Shown here: positions 47,407 to 62,157 of the stretch, piece after piece
Layout of the letters: each line of letters starts with the position of its first letter
Position numbering within the stretch: the stretch's first letter is position 1
Source: Janthinobacterium aquaticum
Lineage (GTDB): Bacteria > Pseudomonadota > Gammaproteobacteria > Burkholderiales > Burkholderiaceae_D
Reading direction: 5' to 3'
NCBI RefSeq assembly: GCF_009208565.1
Contig: NZ_WFLK01000002.1
Coordinates: 1 to 64,000, forward strand
DNA: 64,000 bases
The notes under the pieces: model-generated
What the model was told of the DNA's origin: nothing
The model's database searches: none
The model's input: only the letters and a program-made list of their open reading frames with translations
Position numbers and translations under genes: made by a program

Positions 47407-49028
47407 GGATGCACCGCCCGGCGCAGCACGGCCGCTTCAAGCCGATTGATGATTTTTGCCCACAGGGTGGTGGTCAGATAGAACGTCAGCACCAGCGCTG
47501 TCATGGTCAGGAAAATATTGCCTTTTTCAGCAATCAGCAGGCTGCTGGCGCTGAGCAGTTCGGGGATGGCAATGGCTGAGGCCATCATGGTCTGCTTGCT
47601 CAGGTTGATCAGCGACTGCTTGATCGGCGAGGCGGCAAACTGCTCGGTGCGGCGCAGGGTGGCAAAGCGCAGCACAAAACCCGGTTCGGACTTGCGGATG
47701 TGCGCGGCCGCTTCGAGCAGCGCGCGCATGACCAGCCCGGCCGTATAAAAGCCCGAACAGAAAGTGGCCACCGCAAAAGCCGACAGGCTGATGCCAAACT
47801 CGCGCGTGGTCCAGCCGCCGATGCCAAAGAAGATCAGATACATCATGATCAGCGGCGGCGTCATCCTGCCGTAGGCCATCAGCACGCGCAGCGCCCGGTG
47901 CCGCCAGCCGTCGCGTTCGTCCACGGTGGTGGCCACCAGCATGCCCAGCGACAGGCTGATCGCAATGCCCGAGGCGATCAGCAGCATGCTGTACATCAGG
48001 CCGCGCAGGAATTGCGTGCGGTCATACGGGTCATAGACGAAATTGAGATCGATGCCGAACTGCTCCTTGAGGCGCAAGCCCAGCGCCTGCAGCCCGCTGA
48101 CCTCTTCGCTCGACACATATTCGGTGGTGCGGCAGGCCGCAATCCACATGCCGTTCTTGTTGCGAGTGCAGTCGAGCTTGCCGTCAGGGCTGGTGGCCGA
48201 CCACATCACTTTCTGTGCGGTGAGCCAGGTGGTCGAGGGCAGCTGCCACTTGCGGCCCGTTTCCAGCATCCAGCCGCTGCGGTGCAGTTCGGCCATCAGA
48301 TTGCCCAGCATCAGATCGAGTTCGCTGCCTTTTTCCTCGCTGCGCACAAAGATCGCCATCGAGGTGATCAGCGCATTCGGCAAGGGCATGGTGTAGCCGG
48401 CCCAGTCGGGCAACAGGCGCGTGTTGTGCAGCGCGCCGTTGGTATAGAGAAAACCGGTGCACTGGCGGTCGCGCAGCGCCAGTTGCGCGTCGCGCACCGT
48501 CTTGTAGGTTTGCAAATTGAGCAGATAGCGCTCGATCATCGGCTTGTTGAAGTACGAACCCTGTACGGCGCACAGCGTGGTCTGGCGTATCTTTTCCCAC
48601 TGGTCCACTGCATAGCCAGGCTTGAACAGGACGTTGACGCCGGTTTCGTTGTAGCCCGGCTCGATGGCGGTGGCCATCCTGCGCCGCTCGGCCGTGTCGC
48701 CCACCGTGGCCAAGAGGATATCGACATCGCCCAACAGCAGCTTCTGGAAGCGGTTTTCGGTCGTGATGCTGACCTTCTTCAGGCTCACGCCCAGCCGTTT
48801 GGCCACCAGTTCGGCCAGGTCGCTTTCAAAGCCGACCACCTCGCCCTTTGCATTGAGCGAGTTATACGGACTGGCATCGGTCTTCACGCCGACGCGGAGC
48901 ACGCCTTTCTTGCGTATTTCCTGGAGGGTGGGGCTGGTAGAGCCGGCGGGGTCGGCCAGGGCTGGTGACGGCAGCAGCAATGCGGCGACCAGGCCAAGGA
49001 TGTTCAACAGCGTTATCTTACAGATCAT
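47403..49028 (-). CDS. ABC transporter fusion: periplasmic binding domain plus permease
   Basis: This 541-residue protein has a signal or anchor segment (residues 1-25) and an SBP-bac-3 domain (LQEIRKKGVLRVGVKTDASPY, then FESDLAELVAKRLGV, to about residue 255). A linker follows, then about five membrane helices of the HisM permease type (from about residue 330: RGLMYSMLLIASGIAISLSLGMLVA, later FGISLSAFAVATFCSG). This is a covalent receptor-translocator fusion, as in Gln/Glu importers of some Gram-positives, and less usual in proteobacteria. The linker holds two cysteines (KLDCTRNKNG and IAACRT). It is divergent from the T6SS-linked genes. Confidence 0.85.
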   Translation of the reverse strand: MICKITLLNILGLVAALLLPSPALADPAGSTSPTLQEIRKKGVLRVGVKTDASPYNSLNAKGEVVGFESDLAELVAKRLGVSLKKVSITTENRFQKLLLGDVDILLATVGDTAERRRMATAIEPGYNETGVNVLFKPGYAVDQWEKIRQTTLCAVQGSYFNKPMIERYLLNLQTYKTVRDAQLALRDRQCTGFLYTNGALHNTRLLPDWAGYTMPLPNALITSMAIFVRSEEKGSELDLMLGNLMAELHRSGWMLETGRKWQLPSTTWLTAQKVMWSATSPDGKLDCTRNKNGMWIAACRTTEYVSSEEVSGLQALGLRLKEQFGIDLNFVYDPYDRTQFLRGLMYSMLLIASGIAISLSLGMLVATTVDERDGWRHRALRVLMAYGRMTPPLIMMYLIFFGIGGWTTREFGISLSAFAVATFCSGFYTAGLVMRALLEAAAHIRKSEPGFVLRFATLRRTEQFAASPIKQSLINLSKQTMMASAIAIPELLSASSLLIAEKGNIFLTMTALVLTFYLTTTLWAKIINRLEAAVLRRAVHP

Positions 49029-49211
49029 CTTTATTGTCTTTTAACATCATTAGCGTGCAGCCAACCATGCTAACCGAGCCCATCGCCTGGCGCAACGACG
49101 TCGGTGTTGCAGCGCCTTGAGGTGTCTTACCAATGAAACAATCTGTGAGTTTGCCTTATTGCACGGCCCATGTTATTGTAATTTGACATCATTTCCTGCC
49201 TCCTCCCACCG

Positions 49212-49844
49212 ATGCTGCATCCACTGGCCAGTTTATGGCGCCATTCCGGGCGCGTGACGTTTTACGAGTCGGGCGGCCAGGCCGGGCAAAACCTGTTGCA
49301 AGGCAGCGCCTCTGGCTCGCGGCGGCGTTTTCGTTCGACCGAGGAGGCGCACGGTTATCTGCGTTTCTGGATCGGCGAGCCGGCAGCGCGTGCCGAGCTC
49401 AAGTGGGTATTGCAGCGCTCCGGTCCGTCGCTGGCCAACAGCCATGCCGGCCATGACGGCTGGCTGCAGGCGCTGGCCGGTCGCCTGGCCAACGGCGCCA
49501 TCGTGGTGCTTGAAGAGGTCAGCCGCCAGGCGATGCCGGGGCGGCTGGTGGCGCCTCCCGCCGCCGCGCTGTCGGCCGCCGCGATTGCCAAGCTGCCGTC
49601 GCTGTCGGACATTCCGGCGCTGGCCGCACCTGTCAATCTGTTGCCAGCGCTGGAAGATATCCGCATCGAAGGGGCGCAGGTTCTGCCGGAACTTGATCAG
49701 TCGCTCGAGCAAGTCAAGGCAGCCATTGCCAGCGTCAGCCAGGCTTCGCTGTCGCTCGAGCCGGCGCCGTCGAAAGTGGCCGACATCATGGCCGCCGTCA
49801 GCAGCGCTGCGGCTGCGTCATCGCGTGCACTGGGAGCGATCTAG
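49212..49844 (+). CDS. Unrecognised protein at the head of the T6SS locus
   Basis: This 210-residue protein has a compact N-terminal part (about 1-110) with TFYESGGQAGQNLLQG, an Arg-rich turn and LRFWIGEPAARAELKWVLQRSG. The Ala/Leu-rich C-terminal half is predicted to be helical. Its TAG is immediately followed by the ATG of the 1951-residue protein, so they are translationally coupled. No strong ribosome site precedes the ATG at 49212. I do not recognise the family; the position suggests a T6SS accessory or effector-loading role. Confidence 0.6.
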   Translation: MLHPLASLWRHSGRVTFYESGGQAGQNLLQGSASGSRRRFRSTEEAHGYLRFWIGEPAARAELKWVLQRSGPSLANSHAGHDGWLQALAGRLANGAIVVLEEVSRQAMPGRLVAPPAAALSAAAIAKLPSLSDIPALAAPVNLLPALEDIRIEGAQVLPELDQSLEQVKAAIASVSQASLSLEPAPSKVADIMAAVSSAAAASSRALGAI

Positions 49845-55700
<5,856 letters not shown>

Positions 55701-56116
55701 TGGCGCAAGGCCGTCATGCCGGGTCGCTTTGCCGTGCCGGCAATCAGCACAAAGGCGTGCGATTTTCAATAATTGTTAAATCCTGATTGTGTTAATTTCA
55801 AGCAAATAAACTTGTTGCTAGTGCACTTTCCAGATATCATTATTTGACTAATAGTAATGGCGATTTTTTGCCGGTAACGGTGTTTTATTTGCTGTCGCCA
55901 TATCGTAATTTAGTGCGGTGTACTGTTATCAAAACCATTATTCCATTAATGGTGTGTAAATAAACTTGTTCAGCAAACGCTTTCCATTTATCATTTATTT
56001 GTTCTTGGAAGCAAAAACACAGATCGATAATGTAGCGGGACAAACACGGCTGGAATCCACTTCTCGCCATGAGGAATTGCGTCCCGCCGGCCACTAGTCA
56101 CCATGTGAGGGTGTGA
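55701..56116. promoter_or_regulatory. AT-rich regulatory region before tssB with a duplicated 38-bp block
   Basis: This 416-bp non-coding stretch is far more AT-rich than its flanks. Two copies of one pattern occur 154 bp apart, beginning at 55804 and 55958: AAATAAACTTGTT, nine variable bases, CTTTCCA, two variable bases, TATCATT. No convincing sigma-54 promoter was found. It most likely holds the promoter and regulator sites for tssB and the following genes. Confidence 0.6.
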
Positions 56117-56656
56117 ATGTCAGGCAGCTTACAAAAATGGGTAGGACGCAATCGTCCACCTCGTGTGCAAATCACGTACGACGTCGAAATTGGCGGTGCC
56201 AGCGAGAAAAAAGAACTACCTTTGGTAGTTGGTTTGCTGGCAGATTTGTCGGGGCAGCCATTGGCCGCACCGACGAAACTCAAATCGCGACGCCTGATTG
56301 AAATTGATGGTGAAAATTTCAATGAGGTCATGGGCAAGATTGCCCCGCGTCTCGACCTGTCGGTACCCGATACCTACAAGGGGCAGGGCAATCTGAAAGT
56401 GGAACTCAATTTCACCGAGTTCGCGCACTTTCATCCCGAAGCGATCGTTGCGCAAGTACCGCGCCTTGCCAAGCTGCTGGAAGTACGCCAGCAACTGCGT
56501 GATCTGCTCGGCAAGCTCGACGGTAATGATGAGCTCGACTCTCTGCTGGAAAACATTATCCAGAATACGGAAGAGCTGAAGACGCTCAAGGGCCAGGAAA
56601 CTGGTGCGCCAGCCAGCCCGGCTGCTGCGGCAGAGCCTGAAGCTGCGCCTTCCTGA
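56117..56656 (+). CDS. tssB: T6SS contractile sheath small subunit TssB
   Basis: This 179-residue sheath protein (VipA type) has the N-terminal WVGRNRPPRVQITYDVE, the LPLVVGLLADLSG segment and the C-terminal helical part LLEVRQQLRDLLGKLDGN with an Ala/Pro-rich tail. It assembles with TssC into the contractile tube sheath in the cytoplasm. A GAGG site lies 7 nt before the ATG. It is followed 46 bp later by tssC. Confidence 0.96.
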   Translation: MSGSLQKWVGRNRPPRVQITYDVEIGGASEKKELPLVVGLLADLSGQPLAAPTKLKSRRLIEIDGENFNEVMGKIAPRLDLSVPDTYKGQGNLKVELNFTEFAHFHPEAIVAQVPRLAKLLEVRQQLRDLLGKLDGNDELDSLLENIIQNTEELKTLKGQETGAPASPAAAAEPEAAPS

Positions 56657-56702
56657 TAGCGTGCTGCACGCTTCCCTCAATCGTTTACAGAGAGCTTAAA
56701 CC

Positions 56703-58196
56703 ATGGCTACCAATCAATCCGCCAAGGGCGGTGCCGGCAAGTCTGCCGAGAGCGGCGAACTGAGCCTGCTGGACCGTATCGTCCAGGAAGGCAAGATGGC
56801 AATCGAGCCATCGCAAGATGCATACGCCAAGAAACTGCTGGGTCAATTCGCGACCCAGGTGCTTGACGAAGGAATGAAAACGGCACCAGACAAGGGCGTG
56901 GTTGCCATGATCAACGAGCGTGTGGCCGAAATCGACCGCATTCTGAGCGACCAGCTCAACGCCATCATGCACCACCCTGACTTCCAGGCGCTGGAAGGCT
57001 CGTGGCGCGGTCTGCACGACATGGTCCACGGCACCGAAACCGGTCCGAACCTGAAGCTGCGTCTGCTCAACGTGTCGAAAAAAGAACTGCTGAAAGACCT
57101 CGAAGGTGCGGTCGATCACGACATGAGCGTGCTGTTCAAGAAGCTCTACGAAGAAGAATATGGCACCTTCGGCGGCCATCCTTACTCGCTGCTGATCGGC
57201 GATTACTACTTTGGCCGTCATCCACAGGACATGGCCCTGCTCGAGCGCCTCTCCAAGGTGGCCGCTGCGGCACACGCACCGTTCATTACGGCTGCTGCGC
57301 CATCGCTGTTCGACATGACCGAATTTACCGACCTGGGCGTGCCGCGCGACCTGTCGAAGATTTTCGAGAGCGCCGAGATGGCGTCGTGGCGCGGTTTCCG
57401 CGATTCGGAAGATTCGCGCTATGTAGCGATGGTATTGCCGCGCTACGCCGCACGCCTGCCGTACGGCGCCAAGACCGTGCCGGTGGAGAGCTTCAGCTTT
57501 GAAGAAGCCGTCGATGGCCGCGACCACAGCAAATACCTGTGGGCCAACTCGGCTTACCAGCTCGGCCTGCGCATTACCGACGCCTACGCCAAGTACAACT
57601 GGACCACGGCCATACGCGGTGTCGAAGGCGGCGGCAAGATCAGCGGCATGACGGCGCACACCTACAAGACCGACGAAGGCGATGTGGTGCTCAAATGCCC
57701 GACTGAAGTGTCGATTACTGATCGTCGCGAGAAAGAATTGAACGACCTGGGCTTTATTGCCGCCGTCAATTCCAAGGGCAACGATTTTGCGGCATTCTTC
57801 GGCGGCCAGACGGTCAACAAGCCCAAGCTGTATAACCTCGATGCGGCCAAGGCCAATGCGGCCCTGTCGTCGCGCCTGCCATACGTGCTGGCGGCATCGC
57901 GCTTTGCGCACTACATCAAGGTGATGATGCGCGACAAGGTCGGCAGCTTCCAGACCCGCCAGGGCGTGGAAAACTACCTCGGTGAGTGGCTCAGTTCGTA
58001 CGTGCTGCTGAGCCCGAATGCAACCCAGGGTGAAAAAGCCCGCTTCCCGCTCGCTGAAGGCCGGGTTGACGTGACCGAAGTGCCGGGCAAGCCTGGCGTG
58101 TATTCGGCTACCGTGTTCCTGCGTCCGCACTTCCAGATGGAAGAACTGACCACCTCGATCCGCCTGGTGGCGCAACTGCCGGCTTCGGCTGCCTAG
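56703..58196 (+). CDS. tssC: T6SS contractile sheath large subunit TssC
   Basis: This 497-residue sheath protein (VipB type) has the family marks FQALEGSWRGLHDMV (about residue 95), YEEEYGTFGGHPYSLLIGDYYF, FTDLGVPRDLSKIFE and the C-terminal domain beginning ASRFAHYIKVMMRDKVGSF, ending FQMEELTTSIRLVAQLP. It pairs with TssB to form the sheath whose contraction drives the Hcp tube. It sits between tssB and hcp. Confidence 0.97.
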   Translation: MATNQSAKGGAGKSAESGELSLLDRIVQEGKMAIEPSQDAYAKKLLGQFATQVLDEGMKTAPDKGVVAMINERVAEIDRILSDQLNAIMHHPDFQALEGSWRGLHDMVHGTETGPNLKLRLLNVSKKELLKDLEGAVDHDMSVLFKKLYEEEYGTFGGHPYSLLIGDYYFGRHPQDMALLERLSKVAAAAHAPFITAAAPSLFDMTEFTDLGVPRDLSKIFESAEMASWRGFRDSEDSRYVAMVLPRYAARLPYGAKTVPVESFSFEEAVDGRDHSKYLWANSAYQLGLRITDAYAKYNWTTAIRGVEGGGKISGMTAHTYKTDEGDVVLKCPTEVSITDRREKELNDLGFIAAVNSKGNDFAAFFGGQTVNKPKLYNLDAAKANAALSSRLPYVLAASRFAHYIKVMMRDKVGSFQTRQGVENYLGEWLSSYVLLSPNATQGEKARFPLAEGRVDVTEVPGKPGVYSATVFLRPHFQMEELTTSIRLVAQLPASAA

Positions 58197-58294
58197 ACTG
58201 CGTAAGCTGCCAGACCCTGGCGTCACAATGAAGTCCCTGCAACGCCGGCCGCTGCCAAAGCGCCCGGTGTTGCTTATCAAATTTGGAGCGAGTA

Positions 58295-58780
58295 ATGTCT
58301 GACGTACTTATTCTGGACCTGGGTCCATCGATTATCGGTAACTGCCAGGTCACCGGTTATGTGGGCAAGATCATCGTGCATTCGTTTTCGCACGGCGCCT
58401 CGATCCCGCTGCAGATGGATTCGGCCAACACCGAGCGTACCTCGGGCCGTCCGGTGTTTTCCGAGATGTCGTTCTCGAAAATGTCCGACCTGGCCACTAC
58501 CGAAATGTACAAGGCCTGTACCCAGGGCAGCAAGATCGGCACGGCCACGCTGTATGTGGGCCGCGTTGAAAACGGCAAATACATGGGCTTTTTCGCCTAT
58601 TCGCTGACACACGCCATGATTTCCAACATCAGCACTTCGGGCGGTGGCGGTATTCCGACCGATTCGTTCTCGCTGTCGTTTACCAAGATCAAGTGCGACT
58701 TCACCCAGCAACAATCCGATTCGACGGCCAAAGGCACCGGCACGTGGAACTGGAATCTGGAGACGATGAAGTCGGATTGA
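58295..58780 (+). CDS. hcp: T6SS inner tube protein Hcp (TssD)
   Basis: This 161-residue hexamer-forming tube protein has the segments GYVGKIIVHSFSHGAS, SDLATTEMYKACTQG and the C-terminal DSFSLSFTKIKCDFT, which match Hcp1-type proteins. TTGGAGCG lies before the ATG at 58295, preferred over an in-frame ATG four codons earlier. It is secreted and stacked inside the TssBC sheath, and can carry effectors in its lumen. Confidence 0.95.
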   Translation: MSDVLILDLGPSIIGNCQVTGYVGKIIVHSFSHGASIPLQMDSANTERTSGRPVFSEMSFSKMSDLATTEMYKACTQGSKIGTATLYVGRVENGKYMGFFAYSLTHAMISNISTSGGGGIPTDSFSLSFTKIKCDFTQQQSDSTAKGTGTWNWNLETMKSD

Positions 58781-58845
58781 TGTCGAGCGGGGGCCGGATG
58801 GCTCTTGGCCTGTGGCCCTTACTCCTCTGTTGATCGTGTATATCT

Positions 58846-59307
58846 ATGTCCAAAGCCATCACGGCGTCGCTGGTACCGTTGTTTGACCGGCTTGCCGGCA
58901 CGCTGAGCGCGTCGCCCGACGGCCGCCTGCTCGATGGCGGCGGCCTGCAGCAGTCGCTGCAGCTCGATCTGTTACGGCTTTTTAACGTCCGCAACGCTCT
59001 CTCGATTGAACAATACCTCGCGCTCGACCCTGCGCTGTTGCCGTTCGGCCTGCCTGACATGATGGTGCTGTCGGCCCGCTCCGAACAGGACCTGGCGTTG
59101 TGGGCCAGCGTGATGCAGCGTTGCCTGGCGCGCTTTGAAACACGCCTGTCGCACGTCAGCGTGCGCCTGCAGGGCGATCCCGAACGTCCCCACGCGGCGC
59201 AGGCAGAAATTTCTGCCGTGGTGGCGCTGGGCGCGCAGCTGTGCCGCGTCAATTTCAACGTTGCCGTGGACGCCCGTTCGGCTGCGCTGCAGCCGCAGGC
59301 AGCATGA
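58846..59307 (+). CDS. tssE: T6SS baseplate protein TssE
   Basis: This 153-residue gp25-like baseplate protein has the family features LLDGGGLQQSLQLDLLRLFNVRNALS, FGLPDMMVLS and a C-terminal beta segment (RVNFNVAVDARSA). It initiates sheath polymerisation with TssF, TssG and TssK. It lies 65 bp after hcp and 16 bp before tssF. Confidence 0.93.
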   Translation: MSKAITASLVPLFDRLAGTLSASPDGRLLDGGGLQQSLQLDLLRLFNVRNALSIEQYLALDPALLPFGLPDMMVLSARSEQDLALWASVMQRCLARFETRLSHVSVRLQGDPERPHAAQAEISAVVALGAQLCRVNFNVAVDARSAALQPQAA

Positions 59308-59323
59308 CCATGCGGGTGACGCC

Positions 59324-61078
59324 TTGAGCGACGACATGCTCGAATACTACCGCCGCGAGCTCGACTACCTGCGCACGCAGTCGGCCGACTTTGCCGCGCG
59401 CTACCCCAAGGTGGCGCAGCGGCTGGTGCTCAATGGCGACGAATCGGCTGATCCGCATACCGAACGCCTGATCGAATCGGTGGCCTTCCTGACCGCGCGC
59501 GTGCACCGCGACCTGGACCGCGATTTTCCCGCCATTGCCAGTGCCATGCTCGACAATCTGTGTCCCAGCCTGACCCAGCCCGTGCCTGCCATGACGGTGG
59601 TGCAGATGACGCTCGACAGCAGCCAGGGCAAGGTCACTGCCGGCATGCCGGTGGCGCGTGGCGCGGCGCTGTCGACCACCGCCCATAGCGGCGAGAACTG
59701 CCGTTTCCAGGTGGCCTGGGACACCACCTTGTGGCCGCTGTCGGTGGGCGCCATCAAGCTGGAAGACCCGCGCACGCTGCGCCTCGATCTGCGCTGCGAC
59801 AGCGGCGTTGATGTCGCCGAACTGGAACTCGATACGCTGCGCCTGCACCTGGCCGGCGATCTCCTCACGACCATGCCGCTGCATGAAATGCTGATCAGCG
59901 AACTGGAACGCATCGAGCTGCAAACGCAGGACGGCGCGCTGTGGCAGTTAAGCCTGGACAACCTCAGGGAAGTCGGCTTTGCCGAGGACGAGGCGATCCT
60001 GGCGCAGCCGGCGCACGCCCATCCGGCGTATGCGCTGCTGCAGGAGTATTTTGCCTTCCCGCGCAAATTCCAGTTTTTTGACCTGGCCGGCCTGCGCGGC
60101 CGTCTTGGCAGCGGCAGCGGCTTTTCCGTGCGCTTTGTGTTTGCGCGCAGCGCGCGCGTGCTGTCGCAACTGGGCGCCGACACCTTCCGCCTGGGCTGCG
60201 TGCCGGCGGTAAACCTGTTCCGGGTAACCAGCGAGCCGCTGCGCCTGGACCAGCGCCACTACGATTATCTGTTGATGCCCGATTACCAGCGCGACGCCGT
60301 GATGGAGATCCATTCGGTGCTGTCGGTGACCGTGTCGGACCCGCGCGCCGACCGCGTGCGCAGCATACCGAGCGTGTTTGCCGAATCGGCTCCCGATGGC
60401 AGCGACGCCAGCGATGTGTTCTGGTCGCTGCGGCGCGAGATGAGCCTGCGCAAGGGCATCAGCGGCAGCGATGTCTATCTGGGTTTTGTCGACCGCCGCG
60501 ATGTGCGCACACTGCCAGACGAGCCGGTGGTCTATGCGCAGCTGCTGTGTACCAACCGTAACCTGGCGGCGCAGGTCGGGCCGGGCACGCGCTTTTATGG
60601 CGAAGGCATTTCCAGCTCCACGCAGATCCGCGCGCTGTACCAGCCCAGCACCCAGCGCGCGCCGGTACTCGAAGCGAAAGCGCTATGGTCGCTGGTGTCG
60701 CTGCTGCGCCTGAACCACCGTTCGCTGGTGGACGGCAGCACCGGCGTGCAGACCTTGCAGCAGATGCTGATGCTGTTTGCAGGCGACAGTGCGCGCGACC
60801 AGGCGCAGGTGCGCGGCGTGACCAGCCTGGTGGCCAGCGCCGCCACGGCGCGGGTCGGGCGCGATACCTGGCGCGGCCACTGCAGGGGCACCGATATCGT
60901 GCTTGAATTTGACGCCGATGCGTTTGTCGGCACCTCGCCTTTGGTACTGGCGGGCGTGCTGTCGCGCTTTTTTGCCCTTTACACGAGCGCCAATTCGTTT
61001 GTCCGCCTGGCCGTCTGGCGTGCCGGCGAACCGTGGATGCAGTGGCCTGCCATGAGTGGACGCCAATGCCTGACCTGA
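59324..61078 (+). CDS. tssF: T6SS baseplate protein TssF
   Basis: This protein of about 584 residues begins MSDDMLEYYRRELDYLRTQ if the TTG at 59324 is used, or four codons later at the ATG at 59336; either fits TssF homologues. Typical features are FAARYPKVAQRL, HTERLIESVAFLTARVHRDL, PQLTQP-like SLTQPVPAMTVVQM and the C-terminal FFALYTSANSFVRL. It forms the baseplate wedge with TssG. Its end overlaps tssG by 13 bp. Confidence 0.94.
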   Translation: MSDDMLEYYRRELDYLRTQSADFAARYPKVAQRLVLNGDESADPHTERLIESVAFLTARVHRDLDRDFPAIASAMLDNLCPSLTQPVPAMTVVQMTLDSSQGKVTAGMPVARGAALSTTAHSGENCRFQVAWDTTLWPLSVGAIKLEDPRTLRLDLRCDSGVDVAELELDTLRLHLAGDLLTTMPLHEMLISELERIELQTQDGALWQLSLDNLREVGFAEDEAILAQPAHAHPAYALLQEYFAFPRKFQFFDLAGLRGRLGSGSGFSVRFVFARSARVLSQLGADTFRLGCVPAVNLFRVTSEPLRLDQRHYDYLLMPDYQRDAVMEIHSVLSVTVSDPRADRVRSIPSVFAESAPDGSDASDVFWSLRREMSLRKGISGSDVYLGFVDRRDVRTLPDEPVVYAQLLCTNRNLAAQVGPGTRFYGEGISSSTQIRALYQPSTQRAPVLEAKALWSLVSLLRLNHRSLVDGSTGVQTLQQMLMLFAGDSARDQAQVRGVTSLVASAATARVGRDTWRGHCRGTDIVLEFDADAFVGTSPLVLAGVLSRFFALYTSANSFVRLAVWRAGEPWMQWPAMSGRQCLT

Positions 61079-62154
61079 TCAGCCAGCTGCGCGAGGCGCC
61101 GCACGGATTCAACCTGTTCCAGGCGCTCAGCATCATCGAGCGCAGTGCGCCGCAGTGCGCGCCGCTGGGCACTTCGGTCGGGCGCGATGAAGCGGTGCGC
61201 CTAGTGGCGCAGGTCGAGCTGGCCTTTGCCGGCAGCGACATCGCGGCCGTGCAGGACAGTACCCGGCCCGGGCCGCCGCTGACGCTGACTTCCAGCGTGC
61301 TGTCGCTCGCCGGCGCCAACGGCCCGCTGCCGATGCCCTACACCGAAATGCTGCTGGAACGGCGCCGCCTGCGCGACCCGGCCGCGCTCGAGTTTCTCGA
61401 TATCTTCAATCAGCGCCTGCTGTCGTTCCTGTACCGCAGCCGGCGCAAGCATCACCTGGCGCTCAGCGCAGGCGCGCTGGACCAGGCGCCGCTGATACGC
61501 TGCCTCGATGCGCTGGCCAGCCTGGGACGCGACGAAGGCGTGCGCGGCCCGCATGGCGAACAGGTCTGGCTGCGCCACGCTGCCGTGCAAGGCGCCGCGC
61601 CACGCTCGATGGCGTCGCTGCTGGCGGTGGTGCGCGACCGTCTGGGCATCCGTTTTACCGGCAAGCAGTTCGTCGGCGGCTGGCATGTGCTGGCGCTGTC
61701 GGACCGCGCGCGCCTGCATGGCCGCAGCCCGTCAGGCGGCTTGCGTCGCATGGCCGGACTGGGCATGGGCGCCAGCCTCGGTGCGCGCGCCTGGGACCAG
61801 GGCGCCGGCATGGCGCTCGATGCGCCGCCGCTGGCGCCAGGACAGTTCGCTGCGCTGCTCAAGGGCGGCAAGGACCACGCGCTGCTGTGCTGGCTGGTAG
61901 CGCGCCATCTGCAAAGCGACATCGCGGTGCAGCTCAAGCTGCAACTGGCGCAGCGCCCGCTCACGCGGCTGGCTTCGCCGGCTGCCGTCAGTGACGGCGC
62001 TGGCCAGGGTGCCAGCATCGTCGCTGGCGCAGCGGTCTTGCCGCCCAGGTTGGGCCTGAGCAGCTGGCTGTGCAGTCCTGGTGCGCAAGCGAGCCGCGCC
62101 AGCTATCAACAACCGCGCTTCATGCTGAGCGCCGACGCGCCTGAAAGAACCTGA
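61066..62154 (+). CDS. tssG: T6SS baseplate protein TssG
   Basis: This 362-residue wedge protein has the family segments FNLFQALSIIER, LTLTSSVLSLAGANGPLPMPYTE, FLDIFNQRLLSFLYRSRRKHH and the C-terminal PRLGLSSWLC. The start MPDLISQLREAP overlaps the tssF end by 13 bp; a GUG/AUG further upstream is not needed. The last part is Ala/Gly-rich. clpV begins 3 bp after the stop. Confidence 0.93.
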   Translation: MPDLISQLREAPHGFNLFQALSIIERSAPQCAPLGTSVGRDEAVRLVAQVELAFAGSDIAAVQDSTRPGPPLTLTSSVLSLAGANGPLPMPYTEMLLERRRLRDPAALEFLDIFNQRLLSFLYRSRRKHHLALSAGALDQAPLIRCLDALASLGRDEGVRGPHGEQVWLRHAAVQGAAPRSMASLLAVVRDRLGIRFTGKQFVGGWHVLALSDRARLHGRSPSGGLRRMAGLGMGASLGARAWDQGAGMALDAPPLAPGQFAALLKGGKDHALLCWLVARHLQSDIAVQLKLQLAQRPLTRLASPAAVSDGAGQGASIVAGAAVLPPRLGLSSWLCSPGAQASRASYQQPRFMLSADAPERT

Positions 62155-62157
62155 CGC

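Noticed and set aside
55857-55878. Sigma-54-like TGGC...GCC before tssB
   Set aside because: The spacing is GG-N9-GC, one base short of the required N10, and the flanking bases do not match.
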